A DNA stretch of 64,000 bases. Source: Phytophthora colocasiae. Its lineage: Eukaryota; Oomycota; Peronosporomycetes; Peronosporales; Peronosporaceae. Location: NCBI GenBank assembly GCA_018806915.1, contig JAGKQI010000040.1:992001-1056000 (forward strand), given 5' to 3'. Both the position numbers and the translations under genes were made by a program. Below the pieces are notes generated by a model. That model worked only from the letters and a program-made list of their open reading frames with translations. It was not told where the DNA came from and searched no databases. Within the stretch, counting starts at the first letter, position 1; every line of letters begins with the position of its first letter. This document shows positions 1-10,930 of this stretch, piece after piece.

Positions 1-1880
1 GAAGAATGTACGTCCTTGGGATCTGCCGAGTCTGGATCTTGCTCGGAGTATTCTTGCGTCGCGCCCCCGGAGTCGAAATCCGGATTGTCGGTCGCATGGC
101 TTGCCGTTTCAGGGACGGGGACAGACGCAGGCTTGGCCGCGGCGGCAGGAGGATCTGCAAGATTGGTAGAGCGCTGGACCTTGCGTGGCGGCTCTTCTGG
201 GGAAGAAAAAGCTTCGCGGCGCCGACGCTTGGAAGACGAATTTTCTTGGTTCGCGGAAGCCTCAGAGTGCACGCTTGTGGTATTAGACGAACTGCGCATG
301 GCCATAGAGGCGATCGAAGCCAAGTTGCGAAGGGCCGACGTGCGCTCGTCTATCACACTGCGATGCTCTTCTTCCAGGGCGAGATGTTCCTGCTCGAGCG
401 CGTCATACTTCAATTTTAGGTCTTGATGGTCGTGGTGAAGGCGCTTGAAATCTTCTTCGCTGGTCACTGCCTGTGCCAACGACGCAGCCAGCTGCTCCGA
501 TTCACTCTTCAAGCGCTGGATCTCGGCCCCTTGGTGCCGAATAACTTGATCCTTCCCGGCGAAGATCTGTCTGGCCTGATCGCGTTCGAGGGTTATTGTG
601 GAGATCTTCTGCGTGGCCTTGTCCAGCTCTTGTGTCGCTGCTGTGGCTGCCCGGGCAGCTTCGTCGCGCTCGAGGCGAATCCGGTCAAGATCCGTACGCA
701 TCTGCTTCTGCTCTGTCGACTGGCTTCGGATCTTGTCGAGCTCACGTTCAGCCTTCTCCCTGGCCTGGTCCGCTCGATCGCGTTGACGTTGTACCTTCAG
801 CAGATCGTTTTCGGCACTCTGACGCCTGAACACGTTCTTCTCAGACCGCCTCTGTTGACGCTCCACCTCTTCGCGAGCGTTGAGGTTTTCCTGCTTCAGA
901 CGCGCCAGAGCTTCGCTGGCCCGGTCGAGTTTCTGGACATTGTGCGCATGAACCCGATGAAGATCTTCACGCCGACGCTCCGACTTGGCGAGAAGACCCT
1001 CCAACTCAGCGATCCTTTCCCTTCGGACATGAAGCTCCAGCTTGAGCGTTTCGACCGTCTTCACGAGGTTCTGATGGGGGAGTTGCTTGAGAGACTCACG
1101 CAGCTGGTCACGATGGGCCCGCAGGTCTTCAATCTTGCGGGCTTGCTGGTCACAACGGATGGTCGACTCCGCAAGTTGGACGCTGGTGCGGTCCCGCTCG
1201 AGTACAGCCGCTTCTCGCGTAGCCTCTGCTGTCTGCAACTTCGCCTCCAGCTCCGTTGAACGCTGTAAGAGTTCCGAAGATTCTTCACGTTGATGCCTGA
1301 GATCCTGAGCCAACCGAACCACTGACGGATCTCCTACCGAGAGTTTTTCCCCAGCAATCCGGCGCTCGAGCCCCGCAGCATAGCCTTGCAGGATTGCGTA
1401 GGCCTCCGCCGAAGAAGTTTCCAGATCCGAGTATTGGACCTTTAGAGTGTCGAATTCACGCAAATGATCCTTGAGCCGATCCAGATCTTGCACCGCTTCC
1501 GCTTCCTTTTGCTTCGCCAGCCGGAGAGCAGCTTGAGAAACATTATACCGACGCTGCGCGAAGTTAATGAACGCTTGAGCAAGGTTCAGACGAGGCTGCA
1601 ACAGACCATGGAGTTCTTCATTGTGTCGCCGCGCCAAAGTGAGATCCCGGAGCACTTGTTGGTAGCTGGCCTGCATCTCAGCGTATCCATCGGAGAGAGA
1701 CTGGAGGGAAGCAACGGCAGCATACACAGGATCCAGATCCGGGACCGTTGGAGTCGCGGCTACAGCGGGATCGGAAGGAGCGTGGTCACAATGGGGACAT
1801 GGAGGCTGAGCCGCAGAGGGATCTTGGCCGAAGAACACGGTGGTGTACGCGGAGGAACAGTCGTCGGCAGGCCGATCCAT
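1..1880 (-). CDS. Long coiled-coil protein, 3' end beyond the left edge
   Basis: The minus strand is open from position 2054 to base 1 with no stop. The only Met near the open end is at 1880, giving at least 626 residues. The first 60 or so residues hold a CPHCDH cysteine/histidine cluster and are Pro/Ala-rich. From about residue 60 to 500 the protein is almost wholly heptad-like and rich in Glu, Arg, Gln and Leu, with no proline over long stretches, so it should form a long coiled coil. The tail has a basic SKRRRR motif (a possible nuclear localisation signal) followed by an acidic, Ser/Pro-rich stretch. I do not recognise the family. It could be a structural or nuclear protein, or a gag-like protein of a retroelement. 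The plus-strand ORFs in this interval are antisense shadows. Confidence 0.72.
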   Translation of the reverse strand, partial: MDRPADDCSSAYTTVFFGQDPSAAQPPCPHCDHAPSDPAVAATPTVPDLDPVYAAVASLQSLSDGYAEMQASYQQVLRDLTLARRHNEELHGLLQPRLNLAQAFINFAQRRYNVSQAALRLAKQKEAEAVQDLDRLKDHLREFDTLKVQYSDLETSSAEAYAILQGYAAGLERRIAGEKLSVGDPSVVRLAQDLRHQREESSELLQRSTELEAKLQTAEATREAAVLERDRTSVQLAESTIRCDQQARKIEDLRAHRDQLRESLKQLPHQNLVKTVETLKLELHVRRERIAELEGLLAKSERRREDLHRVHAHNVQKLDRASEALARLKQENLNAREEVERQQRRSEKNVFRRQSAENDLLKVQRQRDRADQAREKAERELDKIRSQSTEQKQMRTDLDRIRLERDEAARAATAATQELDKATQKISTITLERDQARQIFAGKDQVIRHQGAEIQRLKSESEQLAASLAQAVTSEEDFKRLHHDHQDLKLKYDALEQEHLALEEEHRSVIDERTSALRNLASIASMAMRSSSNTTSVHSEASANQENSSSKRRRREAFSSPEEPPRKVQRSTNLADPPAAAAKPASVPVPETASHATDNPDFDSGGATQEYSEQDPDSADPKDVHS

Positions 1881-2169
1881 TTTGCAGAGGTCGCGACTTG
1901 AGGAATGACGAGCCAAATTGGAATTTTGTATGGGAACGACGTGATGCCGTTGTGCGGCAACAACCTCGTCCCAGGGGCGATTGTGGTGAAGTGGATTCAA
2001 ATCAAGCCGGACAGGACGCAGAACGACCACAATGATGGGTGACGTGCGACAGTGGTGCTACGATAAGGGCAGGTCCCTGGAACTGGTACCTACTCTAGGG
2101 CGGACCCTAAGTTAGGATCCACTTGGCCTGGCTGACTTAAGTTCGGATCCCACAGTCCTAAGTGCGGAT

Positions 2170-2745
2170 CCGACAGTCCTAAGTGCGGATCCATCAGATC
2201 CAAGATCCTTGGATCCAGATGCCAGGGATCCAGATCCAAGATCCAGAGATCCAGATCCAAGAGCCCCAAGATCCAAGATCCTCGGATCCAGAAGCCAGAG
2301 ATCCAGATCCAAGATGCTCGGATCCTGTAGCCGGATCCCCAAGATCCAAGATCCTCGGACCCAGATGCCAGAGATCCAGATCCAAGATCCTCGGATCCTG
2401 AAGCCGGATCCCCAAGATCCAAGATCCAGAGATCCAGATCCAAGATCCTCGGACCCAGAAGCCAGAGATCCAGATCCAAGATCCTCGGATCCAGAAGCCA
2501 GAGATCCAGATCCAAGATCCTCGGATCCAGAAGCCAGAGATCCAGATCCAAGATCCTCGGATCCAGAAGCCAGATCCAAGATCCTCGGATCCTGAAGCCG
2601 GATCCCCAAGATCCAAGATCCAGAGATCCAGATCCAAGATCCAGAGATCCAGATCCAAGATCCCCAAGATCCAAGATCCAGAGATCCCGAAGCCGGATCC
2701 TCGGATCCCGAAGCTAGATCCTCGGATCCAAACCCGGATCCTCAA
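2170..2745. repeat. GATCC-rich minisatellite (about 36-bp units)
   Basis: This is a degenerate tandem array of GGATCC, AGATCC and AAGATCC blocks. The clearest part, about 2425-2580, has a 36-bp period ending in CTCGGATCCAGAAGCC. BamHI-type GGATCC sites are extremely dense. The period is a multiple of three and stop-free, so ORFs stay open in several frames on both strands and encode only Asp/Pro/Arg/Ser or Leu/Gly/Ser/Trp repeats. I regard those ORFs as by-products of the repeat. Confidence 0.9.
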
Positions 2746-2862
2746 GGTTTATGACATCAACGTGGTGAGGCAGTTGGAAGAGAGCCAGCATGATCTAAGA
2801 TAGAGATTTGCGATGGGAAAGATAGGGTACAGGATGAGAAACTGGATAGCCATAAATCAGAG

Positions 2863-3214
2863 AGTCGAATTTGCCTTCTAGTGCGCAAGTGGTTTTCCTC
2901 AGGGCTCACCAAGGGAAGAGGATAGCGTATTGGCCTCCCCTTAGTGTCCCTGCAAGTCACTACGCACACCTAGCTACAGCTAAGACCGGATCCCCGATTT
3001 GGCCGGCTTACCTTACGCTTGTGTTGGGTTCTCTCAATATCTCACCCCCCTAGAGTGTCGAATTTACCTTCTAGTGCGCAAGTGGTTTTCTACTGGTCTA
3101 AAGACAAGGGAAGAGGATAGTGTATTGGCCTCCCCTTAGTGTTCCTGCAAGTTTCTTCGCACACCAAGCTACAGCTAAGACCGGATCCCCGATTTGGCCG
3201 GCTTACCTTACGCT
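2863..3214. repeat. Pair of direct repeats of about 156 bp
   Basis: 2863-3018 and 3057-3214 are near-identical direct copies. Both start at GTCGAATTTRCCTTCTAGTG and both end at GGCCGGCTTACCTTACGCT. Internal differences include a short indel after GTGGTTTTC. They are separated by about 38 bp. I see no coding potential. Confidence 0.85.
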
Positions 3215-4290
3215 AGTGAAGACCCCAGATCCAACGGTGTTGATTGCTTAACCGTAGGATCCCTCGACCTCTCAACACCCCCAAGACCAACCGCTACAGG
3301 AGGCGGCAAGCAAGACAGTAAAGGAAAGGAAAAGGACCCCACACCCATCAAGGCAACCCCGGATCCAAGGATCCACAAGATCTTCGAGTCCAAGACCAAG
3401 ATCCCCCCAACCAGGACCTGTGTGCAGGAATACCCACGCAAGTCCAACCTCCCAAGTCCCCGCCAAGGACGTTCAAGCCCTCACGCCTGTGTACATTCTC
3501 CCGTTCCTGAGAGAGCAGATCCCGCCCACTGACGGGTACACAAGGTGAGCCTCAGCAACCCCACGGTTATCGGAGTACCCCCTCCGTTAGTCAGTGTCTG
3601 GGCGCCGTGTGTGAACGTTGGATCCCTGCTCATTCCAGCGGATCCACTACACCACAAGTTCTCCAGGTCAACTAGGGAAATGCTCACCAGACACCTGGTC
3701 TGTCTGGTATTCCCGTAACTTTCGCGCACCACCCTCTAATATATAGAGGGAAAATAAACCAATACACTATCAGTTATATAACAGTCTACCGAGCGTCTTG
3801 AGAGCGACTGTCTAGCTCCCAAAACCTGTCCAAACGTACAATATGAAATGGGCTACCGCTAGAGACAAGACAAACGACCCAACTAGTAAATGGAATAGGT
3901 GGGTCCTCTCAGGTCTCTACGTTACGCTGATCTCCACCTAAAGGGGCTTGATAGGTGAGAGATCACACGACTCAAAGCTTTGTCGTGGCCTAATACTTAC
4001 GGGGAAGCAGCAGGCAGACGACCTCGTTATAACAAAGCAAATCGAACCCGTTACAACAGGGAAAATTGAACTCTGGTTATCTATCTCGTATCTCTCTGTC
4101 TTCTGTCTTCCATATTCTCATATACACTTGGTCTCAGTATAACTCAGGAACTTTCACTTGGGCTCACTATGGTAGTCGATGATGCCGATCTTGTCAAGTC
4201 GACACTTAATGATGTCATTACAGGGATGGGCAGGTTACGTTTCACTTGATTGCGTGAGGTCGTGTTGGGTACACTTGGTTTCAGTATGGG
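3215..4290. other. No gene recognised; possible retroelement remnant
   Basis: Only short, unrecognised ORFs are present. GATCC motifs continue to about 3400. At 3735-3765 there is an A/T-rich TATATAGAGGGAAAATAAA stretch, and a GTTACAACAGGG motif lies near 4050. Both could come from a long terminal repeat, but I could not find a second copy or terminal duplications. Confidence 0.4.
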
Positions 4291-4625
4291 GTGGACTTCA
4301 GAGTGTCAGAGTCTGGTATCCTGTTCATCAGGGTCTGGAATCATGTGCGTCGGAGACATGTTCATCGGAACCATGTACTCCGGAATCATGTACATCAGAG
4401 TCGTAATACCAGAGTCGTGACACTTGGGTCTGATCATCGGAGTCTTGTACGTCGGAGTCTGTTCATCGGAAACTGGTAATGTCTGGAATATTGCTTATAT
4501 AAGCCGGACACATCAGACTTATGTTACCAGAATCATGTTCGTCAGACTCATGTACATCAGACTTCATGTACGTCGGACTTCATGTACGACGGACTCATGT
4601 ACGTCAGACTTCATGGTGTGATATC
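4291..4625. repeat. Degenerate short tandem repeats (CATGTACNTCNGA)
   Basis: The block consists of imperfect repeats of about 17-18 bp around CATGTACGTCGGACTT and variants such as CATGTACATCAGA and GTTCATCGGA. The repeats are tightest at 4535-4615. The six frames contain only repetitive short ORFs. Confidence 0.75.
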
Positions 4626-5264
4626 AGCGTTTCCATGCGTGATACCAGAAAACCATGAGTGTTTTCAGGGTGCGGAGCACGTATGCTACAACGCACGAAG
4701 TCCAATTGGGATATGCGCGGTGTGCGCTACGTCCGGTGCGCGATACTTGGTATCTTGTGGGTATAATTATATTCCTTGAACCATCATCGTCACACAGGAC
4801 GGCGACGGGATGAGGTCTCTCAGAGATACATTCTTCTGAGAGACTTTCTGCCAACCTTTAGGCACTCATCGTCGGGGAAAGTCCGGTGATCAGACTGAGT
4901 GTTGTTGTCTCTCGGAGTTTTGTGCACTTTTCCGAGGAACACTTCTGATCTCTTGGGCCCCTTTGCAGTACAGGTGAAGGTTAATATATATATTTCTTCC
5001 ACAGATCCATCATTGTCGCACGGGACATAACCTCGTCCCACATCTCCCTTTCTCCCACAACCCAGTGTACGTCCAATCACATCACAGCGTAACGTCCATA
5101 TCCACTCGAAAAATCGTAATTAGCAACGTGTCAGGCATGCGAATGCCAAACGCTCTCCATGTTCCCCTGAAGAGACTGAGTCTGACTCTGGAGAGTACCG
5201 ATCGAGCGATCGAGTTGATACCAGGCGCGCTGCGACAAATAGCGCTCGTCACACTCATCGAGTA
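4626..5264. other. No gene recognised
   Basis: No convincing coding region. A phrase of the type CCATCATCGTCACACAGGAC (near 4783) recurs in diverged form as CCATCATTGTCGCACGGGAC (near 5008), so the stretch may be repeat-derived. Confidence 0.35.
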
Positions 5265-5543
5265 TTGCGTTCCGCAGCGAATCGGTCTCCTCCGCCGTTG
5301 CTCTACGAGCAGGGGACTCCCCATTACCACGTGGAGCGCCTGATGGCGCGGCGTCGCCACCGTAGTCAAAACCAGTATCTGGTGAAGTGGCGTGGGTATC
5401 CTCATTCCCAAAACTCGTGGGAGTTTGAAGGGCCCCTGAGGCAGGACTGCCCTGACGTCGTGGACGCTTTTGATCGCCAAGATCGGAGGCGCCCGAAGGG
5501 CTCGAGGTCGGCCACTCGGTCGACACCCGCTTCTCACCACTAG
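5265..5543 (+). pseudogene. Chromodomain end of a Ty3/Gypsy polyprotein (fragment)
   Basis: This plus-strand ORF is a close relative of the chromodomain at 57.66-57.91 kb: both contain the YLVKWRGYPHSQNSWEFE core followed by LRQDCPDVVDA. That Lys-Trp-Arg core is typical of chromodomains fused to chromovirus integrases, which are thought to steer integration to particular chromatin. The rest of pol is missing upstream, so this is only the 3' end of an element whose 3' LTR is at 6852-7263. The ORF ends with its own stop after a Ser/Arg-rich tail. Confidence 0.8.
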
Positions 5544-5703
5544 TGTGAGAAGCTGACGGACTAGCAGCCGAGCTCAGGCTCTGGTCCGTGGCTGGCACAG
5601 CCAGTGAGTCTCCTTCGGAGACTAGAGGAGCGTCCTGCGAAGCAGGAATAGTGGGCTGAGAGGCGGGAGCCACTGCCGTCGTGTGACGAGGAAAGCGGCC
5701 GGG

Positions 5704-6564
5704 TCACACGCGTAGCTTCGCGTATTGGATGAGTAGACCTCGAGCGAGGCGGACGTCCACCTCGGAGCAGCTCTCCATGAGCCGATCAAATGACGCGAGC
5801 TTCCGTGAATCTTCGGCCCAAGTGGCCACATGGACCATATAGTCCCTGGTCGTCTCTCCGGTCTGGAGTAGGAGCGGATACGTCCTCATCTGAGGCACAG
5901 ACTCGCGTCGTCGTTGCTTGTCTAAGCGTTGCCGATACTCGGCGAGTGTGCACACCTGCGGGGTCAGGAAACGCTCATGGAGCCCTTGCCGTTGCTGAGT
6001 CTCAGCCACCGTGCGAGGTGGAGCGCCTATGGCGTAACCGTGCAGGTTTGGCTGTGCCATCAACTGCTTCACCTGCTCGGCAGGGTCACGAGGCTCGAAG
6101 CCGTAGTCGCGCCGCGACGAAGTCTCCACGATGTCCCGTTGGACCGGTCGGCGTGACTCTGGAGCACTGCTCATAGAGGCTTCCTGCGCCTCATCCAGAG
6201 GGTTGGTGATCGCGTCTTCGACGCCCCTGAGCGACTCTGACTCATCGCGAGCAGGAAGTGGTGCGTTGCGTAACGCGTTAAGCACGAGGCTCGAAGGTCC
6301 CTCCGGGAATGGATTGGGCTGATGCAGCTGCCGAGGAATTGAGTACCGACGCGGATCACGTGGAGAGCGCAGCTCAGATCGAGTCGTCCGAGAGCTCGCA
6401 GGAGCAGGAGACGCAGGGGCTTCGCCCTGTTCGGACTCCTCATAGTCCACTTCGACCTCGCCGCCCTCAGCAGGAGAGCGACGTGGGTCGCGCGTCGGCG
6501 ACGCTGTCGTATGCTCGGACGGTGAGCCACCGCTACCACTTGTAGTCGGGCTGGCCTGGAACAT
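5704..6564 (-). CDS. Antisense ORF (286 aa) between chromodomain and 3' LTR
   Basis: An uninterrupted minus-strand ORF lies inside the Gypsy remnant, opposite to the element's own sense. Residues 1-100 are Ser/Pro/Glu/Arg-rich and look disordered, with repeated RDPRR motifs. Residues 180-286 look more like a folded domain, rich in Leu, Arg and Glu, with an acidic/hydrophobic stretch near the C-terminus. No domain is recognised. A second minus-strand ORF (5131-5673) follows after a stop and overlaps the chromodomain. The complete Gypsy element at 51.6-59.2 kb has no equivalent in its 902-bp gap. It could be a real accessory antisense gene, a captured gene, or chance. Confidence 0.4.
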   Translation of the reverse strand: MFQASPTTSGSGGSPSEHTTASPTRDPRRSPAEGGEVEVDYEESEQGEAPASPAPASSRTTRSELRSPRDPRRYSIPRQLHQPNPFPEGPSSLVLNALRNAPLPARDESESLRGVEDAITNPLDEAQEASMSSAPESRRPVQRDIVETSSRRDYGFEPRDPAEQVKQLMAQPNLHGYAIGAPPRTVAETQQRQGLHERFLTPQVCTLAEYRQRLDKQRRRESVPQMRTYPLLLQTGETTRDYMVHVATWAEDSRKLASFDRLMESCSEVDVRLARGLLIQYAKLRV

Positions 6565-6851
6565 CGCTCCGTAGCGAAGGCGAGACGCCGCGAAATACTC
6601 CGAAACGGAGAGCAGCCGGGGGCTCAGTCAGGAAAGCGCAGAGGCGCTGAGGCGGAAACGCCAGGACACGGGGCACCCGAGGAGCGGTAGACTCGCTGGG
6701 ACAAATGGGAGAATGTGCTCGTTGAGCCAGCGCGCACGCGCACTCTCGTTGAGAGATTTCTTTTATCGGAAAGTTGCCGGTGACAGGCCTTGACAAGGCA
6801 GTTATGTCTGCAGTTGTAGATACTGCGTATCCACGGTTTGGTGGGGGAGGG

Positions 6852-7263
6852 TGTAACGGGGTTACACAGCGCTGCGCGCCTTGGCTACAGTTGGTGTGGT
6901 ATACACCGGCCAGGTCACACGTCACAGATCTGTGTATGACACATCGTATCTCACACGTCACATGTACCCATGTGAGGGGGGGATTGGCTGAGAGCCACAC
7001 ATTGCATTTTGATTAGGATTTAGTATGCTAGATACTAAATCCATTACATTTAGGACTCGGGCAATAAAAGTCAATATAATTCAGTTTGCATTTTACATAA
7101 TTAGTGTTAGTTCCTTTATTATAGGGACACTGATTGTGTGAGTCCCGTATTTAGTGGACTACTTGGTTCTTGTATAGAACCGAAGGCTAGTGCCTTGTAA
7201 GCAGGACTCTACGAGTCAACTAAACTTCCTCTGTGCCGTGCACACCTACGCAGCCCCGCTGCA
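6852..7263 (+). repeat. Ty3/Gypsy long terminal repeat (3' LTR of the 5.3-7.3 kb remnant)
   Basis: The 412-bp repeat starts TGTAACGGGG and ends CCCCGCTGCA, with the TG...CA ends usual for LTRs. It is preceded by a purine-rich GGTGGGGGAGGG tract that fits a polypurine tract. Its 3' 280 bp or so closely match the LTRs at 51641-52061 and 58818-59237; the 5' 120 bp is diverged. It is thus the same LTR family but an older or different subfamily. No matching 5' LTR is in the window. Confidence 0.85.
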
Positions 7264-7740
7264 ATGAAGTGCGAGACGAAGTACTCTTTCGTGGGATAGA
7301 GCTAATGGAGAAGGACTTGCTGTGCAAAACTATCACACGAAGGTACATTTACTTCCTGGAGACGCTAGCACCGTGCTGCTTGCTTTCGAGGGACCATTTA
7401 GTCAAGCAACCGTAATTTTAGCGCACCATCGCCTTTTTGAAGACAGTGCCAAGATCCAGATTGAAGAACAGCTAGGCCTGCATGAGAATGCGCGAGTGGT
7501 TATATTTGGCGAACAAATATGTCCGAGGCATCAGGCATCTTGTCGAGCAGTGTTGTGTGCACGGTGGAAGCTGTGGAAAGTGTTAGATGTCCCAGTCAGT
7601 AGGACGTCAACGTCGAACATGTGGCTATACAAACGTAATGCTAATTGAAATACCATCTTTGAACACGTGCGCTCTCAGTGTATCGTGTAGCATGGTCTCG
7701 CCTTATATCAATGTTGAATGCTTCTGTGAGTTTCCTTTAG
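7264..7740. other. No gene recognised downstream of the LTR
   Basis: A plus-strand ORF at 7322-7648 (108 aa) is open, but I do not recognise it and it has no clear domain. It may be an exon of the piggyBac-related fragment that follows, or host sequence next to the insertion. Confidence 0.3.
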
Positions 7741-8073
7741 CTGGAACAATGGCGCGACCAGACCACCCAGAGAAAACGACGTCAACGCGCTTGCAAGGTG
7801 TGCTCCTATCTGCATCCAGATGGTGAGCGCAGCAAGTTTTTCTGTCGCTCTTGCAACAAACGGGTCCTATCTACTGCGTCGCAAGATTCGATGACGTGCT
7901 GGGATATCTCGCACCGAGAGTGGTTGAATGGTAGTCTTGCTCCTGTCGACACTGGAAGAACGATTCGTGTGCGTCGCGAAGACGATATGGAGATGAGTGA
8001 GGCGCCGACAGCTCCTGCTACACCGGCTACCCCGGCTAGCAAGAGACGCCGCACTACGCACGATGCTGCATAA
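7741..8073 (+). pseudogene. piggyBac-type C-terminal zinc-ribbon exon (plus strand)
   Basis: After a plausible 3' splice site (TTTCCTTTAG at 7731-7740) the plus strand encodes a basic RKRRQRACKVCSYL stretch, then a paired-cysteine ribbon (C-x2-C ... C-x2-C) and a TCWDISHREW motif. It ends with a basic tail and a stop at 8073. Cys-rich ribbons of this type close oomycete piggyBac transposases. It lies tail to tail with the minus-strand piggyBac remnant at 8.1-10.9 kb, so it is either part of another copy or a flipped 3' end of the same one. Confidence 0.55.
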
Positions 8074-8114
8074 GTAATAAGCATTTGGTATAGTTTGTTC
8101 AAGTGATTTGCCAC

Positions 8115-10930
8115 TATTCAACTTGAGCTGCTGCTGGGGAACATGTACTTCTTCTGCTGCGGGGTACGGGAGGCGCTGGTGTGCTGGGGGTGGCTGGTTG
8201 CTGGATTCCAAACGTGTTGCCTTCGTACATATCGCTGGGCTGCAGTTGGCAGAGCTACAAATGCAGTTTTTTCATGTACTTTACGTGACGGAGGGGGCGC
8301 GATGTCTTGGGCTTGTGGTAGGCCTTGTGAACTATGTATCCATTGACAATAGCTAGGTCAATCAGGCCTAGCACCAGCGACTTATAGCTCTTTGCAGCGA
8401 GTAACGCTGCAAGCGCAGCTGGTCATGGACGTCCACGCCTCCCATAAAGGCGTAGTAATCCTTCACCACCCGAGGGCACGGCACTTCCACCTGCGTCGCA
8501 CCGTCTTGACGAATAACTCGATCGATATCGAGACTACCTCCAGTGCACAGGAAGTGAACCGGCCGGGAATCCCACCAACTGATAGCTGCCATGTTCGTCA
8601 CTAGCTTAGAACGAGCCATTTTGAATGAGTCACGAGGTATCGAGGCTGGACGTGACTTCTTTTTCTCCACAACAGCTTTGCAGTACCCTAAGCGATTCGT
8701 CATGATGATACCGACGCAATAGAACCCCCTGAGAAGTAGCTGGATAGCCAACGCCACTGACGTGTAGAACCGGTCAACGACAACCAGGCCTTTGTGCCTC
8801 GGGTCCGAACACCGCCAAAAGGTTTCTGACGACAGCTGCCGGTCCTGACTTCATGTCAATCTTGTGTGCATCGCTGGAGTGCTCTTTCTTCCCACAGTAC
8901 ACTTCAAAGCTGCATGTATGCAGTTGAACAGAAACAATATATGTAAGTATAAGTCGCATTGTGCAACATAAGAAAATCAACGACGTAAAAAAAACGTACC
9001 GGATGCAGTAAGCCGTCACGGCACTGCACAACATGAAGAGCTTGGTACCCCACCGATGAGGCTTGTCTTTCATGTACACTCTCATCTTGTTGAACGAGGA
9101 CCGGCTCGGTAGAATCGCTTCGTCAAACGCCAAGTGCGCAGGTGCCACATACCCACGCGCAAATGTCCGCTGCAATACCTCTACGACCTTGCGAATTTCC
9201 CAAGCCCTGTACAGTATGTGCAAGCCCGCGGGTCATCGTTTGGGTTCAAGTGGAGATTCCGTGATATCTCCATGAAGCGGTCACGCCGCAGTACAGAGCC
9301 TAAAGCGCTTCTCGAAATGGCACCCTCATCTGTGATCTTCCAATGGTTCGCCAACTTTTCGCGGTTTGGGGCGATTGTACGAGCAATAAGGAGTCCCACA
9401 AAACGGCACAACTTGTGGGGGTGTATAGGTTTCATGCCTTCCAGCTAATGCGCTTGGTTTTCTTTGGCAGGTCTTGGTTCAAGCGCTGCTTGCGCCGTTA
9501 GCGCTTATACGTCTCGTCGACGCGTAGGGGAAGCATCTCCCGGTGATACTGATTTGAGCACACTGCGCTGCCACAGCACCACCGGCAAGAAAAAGAAAAA
9601 CAACGCTACTGGGGAGTCAGCGTTTCGAAGAGCTTCAGCTGTAGGACCGGAGTAACCTTGATGCAAACCAAGATAACTGCTTGTGTTGTCCACGGGCTCG
9701 TACGGCATCATCATGTGGTCATGTGTGTCGGGTTCCTCAACGTCCTCCCCAACCATTAGCTGCCATATCTTGCAAGACAGCGTTCTTCAAATTCCCAGCA
9801 AGCACTTCATCCGCACCCCCAAAGCTGTCGAGAAACTTTTCCGCAAACAATACTTCAGCAGCAGTCTCGCTCTCGGTTATTTCTGGGTCGTCATCATCGT
9901 CCGGTAGGTAATATCCTTCTTGATCACCGTTAGGATCATCTTCATCGACAATAGCATCTTTTTCTGCATCATCACCGGACTCCATGGCTCCATTGTCTGC
10001 ATTGGCTTCTTCATTACCAACCCCATTCAATGAATCGTCGTTGTCGGCAATCAGCTGTGATCCAAGAGTAGAGCTTTCTTGATCACCGTCCTCATCTACA
10101 GATCACACGGTACAATGTCAGATAACAATATACAGCACGACATGAAACACAATATGCAGCACAACATGCTCCCTACCGCGTTCATCACCACTTCTCGCTT
10201 GCATAGAGAAGTCAGCATGAAGGGGGGGTCTCGCTTGGAGTAGGCGTGGCAACGTACGCTGACTCTTCGTTATCGTCCTCAGACTGCACGGATTTATTGG
10301 CGGTGTCAACAGACTCTACAGAGTCCACGTCATCGTTCGGCGCTGTTCTCGATGTAAGGAGAAGTCGCGATCAGTGGGGACCGTTGGCGCTGGGACGACC
10401 GAGGTGGGGTCTCAGCAGAAGTTGACTCTGGTAGACACAGAGAGCGTCGTACACGGCTTTGCCGTTGGGGCAGAACTGGTGTAGATGGATCCGTCGGCGC
10501 TTCTGCAGGTTCCACAGGCGCGTCTGCAGTGTTATTTCGCTCACGGGCAGCAGCGGCCTCAATCATGGGGCCGTATGTTCTCTCAGCCAGAGCGGTCGCC
10601 GCAGCAAGTTGGGCGTCAGCGGCTTCTTGGAGCGATGGCTGGCGGGTTTGAGCTCGGTCCCGCAGCCCTGTACTCATCATCAGTAATGTTAGATAGCCAG
10701 AACGAGTCACACACACGTCAACTAATCTTACCGTTGGCGTAGAACTCCAAAACCTCTTGCTCCCCGATAAAGAAGTCCGTTCCTTTGACGCCGTCCACGC
10801 TTCCGCCCGGCGGCACGTAACGATAGCGATCGTCCAGGCTTCACCTTGGTGGGGGCTTTCTGTACCACCCTTCGCCCTTCAGTTCCTGCCATTCGGACCT
10901 AAGTTCAGGTCGTGTGCCGTGACCTCTCGC
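8115..10930 (-). pseudogene. Decayed piggyBac transposase
   Basis: Read right to left, the parts come in transposase order. First is an N-terminal domain near 10930-10730 with a GTDFFIGEQEVLEFY motif, interrupted by an in-frame TGA near 10843. Next are acidic segments (10030-9737), a helical domain (9435-9181), and the DDE core. Its three acidic positions are recognisable: FDEAILPSR near 9124, VVVDRFYTS near 8765 and GGVDVHDQLR near 8425. An intron with consensus ends lies at about 8917-9001. At least two frameshifts (near 8800 and 8375) break the core. The C-terminal part can be followed to about 8115. No TTAA-flanked terminal repeats were found, so the element is old or incomplete. Confidence 0.75.

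Noticed and set aside
423..1259. 278-aa plus-strand ORF
   Set aside because: It is the antisense of the coiled-coil gene on the minus strand, whose heptad pattern and composition are far more protein-like.
2090..2745. ORFs of 128-194 aa in the GATCC repeats
   Set aside because: Open only because the repeat period is a multiple of three without stops; several frames on both strands are equally open.
4179..4779. Several 60-75 aa plus-strand ORFs
   Set aside because: They lie in short tandem repeats or featureless sequence and show no recognisable motif.
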